A DNA stretch of 64,000 bases from Actinomucor elegans (Eukaryota > Mucoromycota > Mucoromycetes > Mucorales > Mucoraceae). The stretch covers positions 186,001 through 250,000 of the forward strand of contig JAMSLZ010000006.1 in NCBI GenBank assembly GCA_026027325.1. Reading direction: 5' to 3'. Every line of letters starts with the position of its first letter. The first letter of the stretch is position 1. Shown here piece after piece: positions 56,299 through 64,000 of the stretch. A program made the position numbers and the translations under genes. The notes under the pieces are model-generated. The model made no database searches. It worked only from the letters and a program-made list of their open reading frames with translations, and was not told the origin of the DNA.

Positions 56299-59200
56299 TA
56301 AAAAGATTAAGAAAAGATAGATGATAAAAAAAAAACCCCCCAGAAAGAAACAAAACAGATGGGCCTATTTAAATGAATGAAAAATCCCGGGAATCGCAGA
56401 GCATTCAGATGGATTACACAAAGCACACAGTTTGTACTGGGATTATCTGATCCAATACGCTTTCTTCCTTTGGAGTATACAGTGGCGACTCCGATTGTCA
56501 CACGGCAGTAAAGTTTTATCTGATCTATACCTTATTCCATCTCGCATCTGGACTTCAATGAGATGCTTCGCACGCATTACCTGTTTGTCTTGGGTGTACG
56601 ATGATGTATTCTCCGCTATTCTCAGCAGATATTCTTTGTTTTCGTGGTTATACACCTCTTAAATGACAAGTAAAGAAACAAACACGACATATTACTAATG
56701 ACATATAGTAGCTGTCTTTGATTCCAGTGTCTCATTAGATTGTTACAACGCATTCTCAATGTTTCTTCTTTTCCTAATACCCTTTTTCCGTGTAATTATA
56801 TATATTTATATATAATATATATCAGTTTAGTTTACTCAAGCGTTTGTCATCATTAGTCTGACTAGGTAACCATGTATCAAATCGCAGTTTTGTTTGGAGT
56901 TTTAACCTTAGTAGCACCAGGCCACTTGTTTAAACTCTTTGTAGCAAGAAAAAAGATGGGTAACCTATCATATTTTGATAGACATCTTAGACTGATTTTT
57001 TCGGCCGAAAATGGAGTTTTGTGTGTGCTTTTAGATATAGTATGCTTCAAAATTATAACACTCTAGTATTCATACAAGATCTACCTATGTTAGCAATAGC
57101 TATTCGAACAAAAAGATCTGCAGTATATATTAGCTCAAATTGTATATATTAATACAGTATAAATTCGACTTATATGGTTATCAGCTGTTTGCGCGAAAGA
57201 TGCCTAATAGAAATCTCAGAAAACACTGTGTCAAGTGTAACCTTGCAAAAGAGATCTTATTTTTTTTAAATGAACGATTACAGTTTCTCGTTTGGGATTG
57301 ATCATGCTGTAATTCCCTTTAATCATTTTGAACTCTTACACAACAGTATTGAATCAAGAAGAAAAAGAGTCTAAATTCTTTTAAACGAAACAAAACCAAT
57401 AATTGAAAGTTTTTATCGGAAAATCGTAGATGGGTCTTATCAGATCGAGAACATGGTTATATTAAAAGATTGGATTCTTCCTTGCATTCTATTAGAGTCG
57501 AATTTTTTTAATCTATTAAATTATGCTGGCAATGATCATTGGTGAGCTAACTGCTAGGGTAAAATATCCCATGCAGAAGCATACCTAGATTTAAGGTAAC
57601 AGAATCCAAAGAAGCTACAGGACATCATAAGATAGAAGTATCAAAACGTGATTCACCCATTTTCCAGTTTTCCTATGTAACAATAGGGCATTATTCTAAT
57701 CATAATTACTGTACAAATAAAAACAAAAGCGTGAATCAAAAAGTACAAACTTATATTTTGATTTCAACTTTGCAGATGGAAACAGAAAAAGAGTCAAGTA
57801 CGCGATGGTTTTTTTGATTTGTCATCAAGCTCATTAAAGGCTGTTTTATCATACTGTATATTAACAAAATTTGAGTAATACAATAATGTGTTAAGCAAAA
57901 TATATATTTTATATATCATGAACAAAGTACATTAAAATTTCAGGAACTCCTACATACTACACAAGATAACGGTCAGGGTTCTGAGCAAAATAAACTTGAG
58001 ATTTTTACCTTTCATTTTCTCGCTAACTAACGACACAAATGTTTAGCATATACCCGCAACGATAGTTTCTCTTTAACCTAAATGTTTCGAATTTTTTGTA
58101 AACTAGGTATAGTCGAAAAATTGTAAAATTCACTAATAACATTAGTAATAAGCTGCCCGTTTGATCTGCAAACACGCGAGTTTACAAATTGTTTCCATTT
58201 ATGAGTTTGAAGGTTTCCAAACATCTGATGCAAGTCGGCTTGTTTCATCAGAATTATTTCCATCTGTCCATTATTGCTTTTTTCATGCGAAAGAGGCGTA
58301 TATGTATAAAAACCGGTTTTTAATAAACGGACGTGACAAGAGGGTTTCGTGCGTGACAAACAAGGATTGTTTAAATAAAACAACTTTATTCACAGAACTT
58401 ATTCTTTATTAAACGTCCTCATATATAGATGGCACTGTTCAGTTTGAACATATACATGTGATCCGATTTGACATGAAGCCAAGATCATTCGAGAAATCTA
58501 ACGACATATAGATGTAACTTATGAAATACACATAGTTTACAATTAATTATCGAATTTATCGACTGTGTTTCAGTTAAATAAACATTTTATAAAGTGAAGC
58601 AGCTCATTTTGTATATAGACTGCTAATTAGATGAGACGATTGATCGAGATTGGCTCCAAGATCTATTGATCTATCGTTTTTTCTATATGAAATAGATGTT
58701 TTCCAGCCAGTCATTAATGTATAGTTTACTCATTTTGCTTTAGCTAAATACTAATTATAGGGGATGAAGAAACTTATTTTAAACATAGACTACTGATCAA
58801 TTGCGACATTTAGTTTGGATTGTCCGAGAGATCTAATGTTGAAAATAAACTGTTTCTAAAAATTGGCATTATGTTATCCCTCTGGATACATTTTAAATCG
58901 ACATACTTTCAGTTTTTTGATTTTGAGTCTATAAACTTGATGCTCGAGATATAGCTTACAAATAGCATAGATGTAATAACAATAGGAATACACATACATG
59001 TATATATATATATATGCTGAGCGTATTTTTATTAATACGGTATACTTGAATTGTAATTGCAGATCTAAGACATCCAAAAAAAATTTTTTTACCAGAAGCC
59101 CTTCAATAAATGAAAATACAAAATAATACTTGTACCATTAAATGTGTTATTCAATTTTACAGAAACTTTATTAGACTAATAAAAGTTTTACTATAAAAAA

Positions 59201-60865
59201 AAGGCCTTAATGAGCGACAAACTTTATTAATACAGTTATCAAACAATGAATTAGTCTAAATCAAATTTTTTTTTTTTTTTTTAGAAATGGCTGCTCAATC
59301 TTTAACACAATAAAATGGGAAAATTCCTTAGTAGCCATATCATCTGCACATCATTTTTGACAGCATTAAATACGTTTTAGAGGCGTGCTTCTTAATTCAA
59401 CTTAGTTTCTTACAACTTAATATCACTAATAGTATAGAAGCTAATAGGGCCCGAGTTGGACGTTTTAAGCGGAGATATATTTTATACAACCTAACTACCC
59501 AATGCTTAATGAGCCATTAAGACGTTTTTTTTTGAGTCCTATTCATTAGTTGCAGCATTAAGCCGAAATCGATCAAGAGATTTATTAATCATTAGATCTA
59601 GACTGCGCGTAATACACGCATTTTAGAATCAATCGTTAAAATAATATAAACTTGTTAAATGATGGTTCTAATCGATGAAAGTTCATTCTATACATGTATT
59701 AGTCATCATATACGACATTAACTGAAGCCGATTGACATGTCTCCCGCCTTAATCCCAAATTTTTAAGATATGCTTTTACTTTATAGAACATAAAATATGC
59801 TTATTCGAGGTTCAGAATATTAATAATACAGGTTCAATGTATCGAAAAAGTACACCATGTATTATATTTGGATTTTATTATATATGACTGCATTACTGAA
59901 GTCCTTAAAAAATGCCGTTTATCAAGAATAATTCGATCAATTGAAGAAAACATCAAATGGTTTAATCTGTTCACTACGTCATTCAATTCTACACAAACTT
60001 GGTTATAACACGTTTTGTATATCGATAATTTGTAGCTTTAAACCTGGATTAACGTTCATGTCCAGTTAAGGAGCGAACCCTTGAGGAGGGGGGGGGGGTT
60101 TGAACCGCTCACCAATAAAAGCCAAGATAGCCGTGTGGTAGGTAGTCATGGCAAAACATTTTGGAAGTATAAAAGGAACTATTGAATAATGGCTTATAAC
60201 ATAACTGTGTATATTTCTAAGCATGTATCTGCCCCATCAATATGAGCCAAGTAATCAAACTAAAATGCTAGATTATGCGGGCAAAGATTCTCCAAAGTGT
60301 TAATCTTTTGAAAAAGCGCTAATATACTCTAGACCGCATTGTAACATCGAAGAAACAGTTCAGGTGATAATAACGCGTAGATGGTATTCTTTGTCTGATA
60401 ATGAATATCACCCCTTTGTTTCTTTGTTACTTTAAGGACCAACTTTACCGTGATACAAGAATACACCGATTCCATTAAATGGCGTAGTATGAATTATGTT
60501 TCACGCCACCGTGTACCCTTAACATCTACTATAGACCATATATAGAGACAAAGATCGAATAGCCTTTTTAAAAATTTTACGCAGCTCGAAATAGTAGCTG
60601 TGAATAATATCAGCTGCAAATAACACAAAGCTTAGACATACTTTTATTACATTTTTTTTCCCTTATGAATAACCATAGATCTTAACAAAAGAAGCTGAAA
60701 GAGGCACTATGCTGGAAAAAAAAACGTGATTGAACAGCAGTTTTCGATGATTGAGTAAAGTGTAACCTTCAAATTTATCTTACGATCAAAGTCTGGTCTG
60801 ATTAGGATTACTACATGTCAAAGTATTATAGGAATTGCAGCAGTTTATTGTACAGTCATGGTTAT
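56299..60865. other. Long gene-poor AT-rich stretch
   Basis: I find no supported gene in over 4.5 kb. The frames at 58078-58383 (minus) and 56872-57066 (plus) are open but have no domain. There are AT repeats (about 56800-56822 and 58998-59014), a G-run (about 60089-60098), a T-run (about 59265-59282) and weak inverted traces of the dispersed repeat (about 58614-58660, 58789-58840 and 59550-59585). Confidence 0.55.
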
Positions 60866-63800
60866 TTAAGCAGCGCCTGTTCGTTTGGCATGTTCTAAAT
60901 AATCAGCAAGTGGCTTAATCTTTATTGGTAGCCACTCACTATTATAAATACATAGAACACGCATGCGTTCATTGTAGTATAAATCAGGCAGTAACTTGGG
61001 CGTGATTAAAAAGTACCTAAACCAAGTAATAAACATTAGTCCGTAGCACTAATCCAGTATATGAAACTTACTGGGATGTTCCCGGTCGACTAGCTCCTTG
61101 TACGATCTGTTCGTGAATCATACGTTCATTCCTAGGATCCATACCTTGATTGATCTCATCCACCACACGGAAAGGTGATTTTGCAAGATCTTGAAGGGAC
61201 ATCAAGAACAGAATAGTAGTAACGGATCGTTCACCACCAGATTGACGTTGACCAGTCAAGAGCTGCAGCTTTTCATTATCTCTAAACTTAACGTAAATAT
61301 TGATGCCCCATTTGTCAAAATCTTCTGATTCATCTACTGCGACTTCACCCACGCAATGAATACCTAAAATCACTAAATGAGTCCATAGTTCGATCAAAAA
61401 GAGCGTAGAAACGTTACGTTGAAAAGCAGCAGAAAATTTTTCATTAATATCGCTAACAAGCTTTCTAATCAAAGGAGCCCACTTGTCCTATATAAGAAAG
61501 TAAGGTTGGCTGCTATAGACGGTATAATTGAAACGTACCCTGAGTGTTGTGATCTTTTGTTCCAACTTGTCCAGTTTACTTCTGTTTTGCTCGATCTTGC
61601 TTTCCAGGTTTTCGATCTATCAAACGAATAAGAACGTGTCACGCTACAACCCCTTTTTTTGGCAGGTTACCTCTGCTTTTCTACCAGCGTAATCTCTCAT
61701 AGCATCTGGGTTAGCAAACCGAATCGCTTCTGCTCTTCCTTCTTCTTCCGCAATTGTTTCTTCCAGTTGATCTAGTGTTGTGTTTAAACCTTCCTGTTTC
61801 CATCGAGATACAATCTCTTTGTAGCGTGCATCAAGATGCTCGGGAAGATCGTGACCAGCCCTTGAGCAGTCTTCCATATATCGTTTTGTAGCTCTTTCAG
61901 CAATTGCATGCTCTCGTTTAGCTGAAACCATACCCGCTTCAGCTGCCTCTAATCCTGATGTATGCTGTCGGGCATAATGGGTAACAGCAATGTATCGAGC
62001 TTCAGTATGAACATAGCCCAAAATTGAAAGATTACGTTTCTCATACAAGTCTACACATTTCTCCAAAGCTCTACCATACTTTTCAAATAATTCATCCTCT
62101 TTTTCTGCGAAATGTCTCATCGATACTTCCAGTTCTGTTATTTTTTCCTTGTCTAGTTCTGGTTTCTTTCTTAATTCTTCCAGCTCCTTTTTCATCCTTT
62201 CCAGATTATGTAATTTGGTTTTATATCTTTGAGCTTTGAGCTGAATGTCTCTCTTTTGAGCTTGCAAGTCTTCTTTTGCATGTTTCTTTTCGTCTATGAG
62301 CCTTTTGATTTGATCGTGCTTAGTACCAAATTCTTTAATGATATTGTCTGCTTCTTGTAAACTAGCTTGAATGTGTCGGATTTGTTGTTGTAAATTGGAG
62401 ATGGCTTCAGAATCAACTGAATTACCGAGATACATTGCCTTACGAACGGCAGTGGTGATAGTTTGCTTAGACTGTTTTCCATATGCACTTGATTTGACAT
62501 TGTAAAAAGTAGAACCAATACCAAACTTTTTGAACAAACCGCTTTCAACAAGCTGTCTTTCTTTCGAACTTTTGATTGCTACAGGAAGCCTATTGATATT
62601 GGCCTCAAGGCAAAGAGCTCGGAGGATGAATTCAGGACCTTCAAGCAGATCACTCACAAAATAATCCATGCCAAATTTTGTTCTCAAATCTTCTGTTGAG
62701 CAAGGCGTTTTACGAAGAGAATCTGGCAGTTCACCAGGCCAAGAAATGGACACTTTCCACTTCATTTCATCAGTAGCATATGCAGTAAATTTGTGGTAAT
62801 CTTCTTTCTTTTCGCAAATAAAAGTCTATAGACGTGTCAATAAGCAAGTTTCAGATGCATAAATACTACTTGCCCTAAAATGACTACTTCTAGCACCACC
62901 TAGAGCATTTTCGACAAGATCAGCATATTTACTATCCTTGAGATTCAAATGGTATAGAACAGGCTCATACACTCTGCCAGAGAAAGTATTTTTGTTTTCT
63001 TTTAGCCATCTGTAAGCCTTTACGGTATCAGGGTATTCTCTATTGAGTTTGTTCAGTCGAACGTTCATTACATTCCTTAGTTCTTTTAGCCTATAAAATA
63101 TCAATTAGTTCAATATATTTGTGCAAATCTGAATATTCAATTTACTCGCGATCTTTTATCGAGAGTGATGTGACAAGTTCGCCCTTCTTTTTGTTTTCTT
63201 CTCTCACTTGAAGATCAATATCGGTGACTTGTGCATGTAATTCACTAGTCTCTTTATTCACTTCGGCCTAAGTTGGATTAGTAATAGTACCGCTTGATCC
63301 AATGTCATACTTACAATAGCTGCTTCTAGTTCAGAGGTATCGTTAGATGGTGGCTCTTTTAATTCTTCTTCTGTGGCAGTGATCCTGTTCTCGGCATATT
63401 TGATCTGCTTCTCCCTTTCAGGGATCTTTCTTTTGATTGAATCGATTTCTTTTTACTAATATTCATTTCACTTCTCTAAAAAAACAACAATAATAATAAT
63501 AAGCTGCTGTATCTATTTCTAGTATTCTCTTACCTGTTCTTCAATTTTCTTGGAAATATCTTTAGCTAGAGCGAGTGATTGTTGGTATTTCCGTTCTTGT
63601 TCAGCTTTTTTCTTTTTAGATTCATTATTCTCACTCTCGCACAATCTATGCTGACTTTTAGCACACGCAACAGCCAAATTAACTGCAGAAATACCTTAAT
63701 TCATCGCGAATAGGTGCCACTTCGGCTTTTGCTTTTCGCACCTTTTCCTTTTCGACATTGTATAGCTCTGCCAACCTATTTAATTCAGCCTTGGACTCAG

Positions 63801-64000
63801 AATATTTAACCAAAGGAATCTGTGCTTTCAGTAGTTTGATATCATCCTCAATCTTTTGTTTAGCTTGCATTCTCAAAACGTCTCTTTCCACATCGGCATT
63901 ACGCTGATTCAAAGTCTTCAGGTGTTCCACGTCAGAGTGGTTGGACTATGATGATAATAAGTACAAACTATAGAAAGCCATATGGCTTCAACTCACTCTC
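60866..64000 (-). CDS. SMC5: Smc5 (SMC5/6 complex), N-terminus beyond window
   Basis: The hinge and C-terminal ATPase half are here; the N-terminal Walker A part lies past the right edge. From right to left: coiled coil (VERDVLRMQAKQKIEDDIKL and on); the hinge, with EPVLYHLNLKDSKYADLVEN, FGMDYFVSDLLEGPEF and LVESGLFKKFGIGSTFYNVK; then a second coiled coil (LHNLERMKKELEELRK). The C-terminal head reads FDKWGINIYVKFRDNEKLQL, the ABC signature LLTGQRQSGGERSVTTILFL, and Walker B/D-loop PFRVVDEINQGMDPRNERM, with the end at AKRTGAA. The Smc5-specific DEINQGMDP separates it from the other SMCs. Smc5/6 acts in recombination repair and chromosome segregation. At least seven short introns are needed. 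Confidence 0.95.

Noticed and set aside
58078..58383. 101-codon minus-strand frame in the large gap
   Set aside because: Could be a transposase fragment, but I see no catalytic residues or family motif.
1..64000. tRNA, rRNA and CRISPR arrays
   Set aside because: I scanned for T-loop GTTCRA patterns with matching arms and for regular spacer repeats and found none that held up. A covariance-model search (tRNAscan, Rfam) would be decisive.

Overview
The window looks like nuclear DNA of a filamentous fungus, most likely Mucoromycota (Mucorales-like). The reasons are an AT-rich base composition, many GT-AG introns of about 40 to 70 nt, and fungal-type proteins: an AreA-type GATA factor, a KRE2-type mannosyltransferase and fungal-style Smc5, Mcm4, Sgf29 and RBM22/Slt11. 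There is also a LINE reverse-transcriptase remnant of the kind common in these fungi. Exon joins were made by eye from splice signals and frame continuity; for most genes the exon lengths sum to an intact frame.

Layout. 0-12 kb, plus strand: a TAM-like SAM methyltransferase with an N-myristoylation-type start, an MIT-domain protein, and electron-transfer-flavoprotein:ubiquinone oxidoreductase. 12-18 kb, minus strand: three tandem RING plus coiled-coil proteins resembling TRAIP/NOPO ubiquitin ligases, one with an in-frame stop, and a frame-broken small gene. 19-35 kb, minus strand: cysteine dioxygenase, an unknown helical protein, a TBC RabGAP with a one-base frame break, SAGA subunit Sgf29, a Golgi mannosyltransferase, splicing factor RBM22/Slt11 and Mcm4.

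35.5-40.3 kb, minus strand: a tandem array of four related small secreted cysteine-rich protein genes (three intact, one decayed) with shared intron positions and matching promoters. A LINE reverse-transcriptase fragment lies between copies 3 and 4. This is the most interesting and least explained part of the window. 43-45 kb: the GATA factor, convergent with a Snapin-like BLOC-1 gene with only 13 bp between stops. 46.8-47.7 kb: a degraded Ty3-like integrase. 48-50 kb: eIF3d. 51.4-52.8 kb: an F-box/LRR protein. 54.6-56.3 kb: an MFS transporter. 60.9 kb to the right edge: Smc5, cut by the window end.

The rest is long AT-rich, gene-poor DNA with long poly(T)/poly(A) runs, simple repeats and a dispersed short repeat in both orientations. 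Most genes are unrelated housekeeping functions. The only locally linked groups are the two tandem families.
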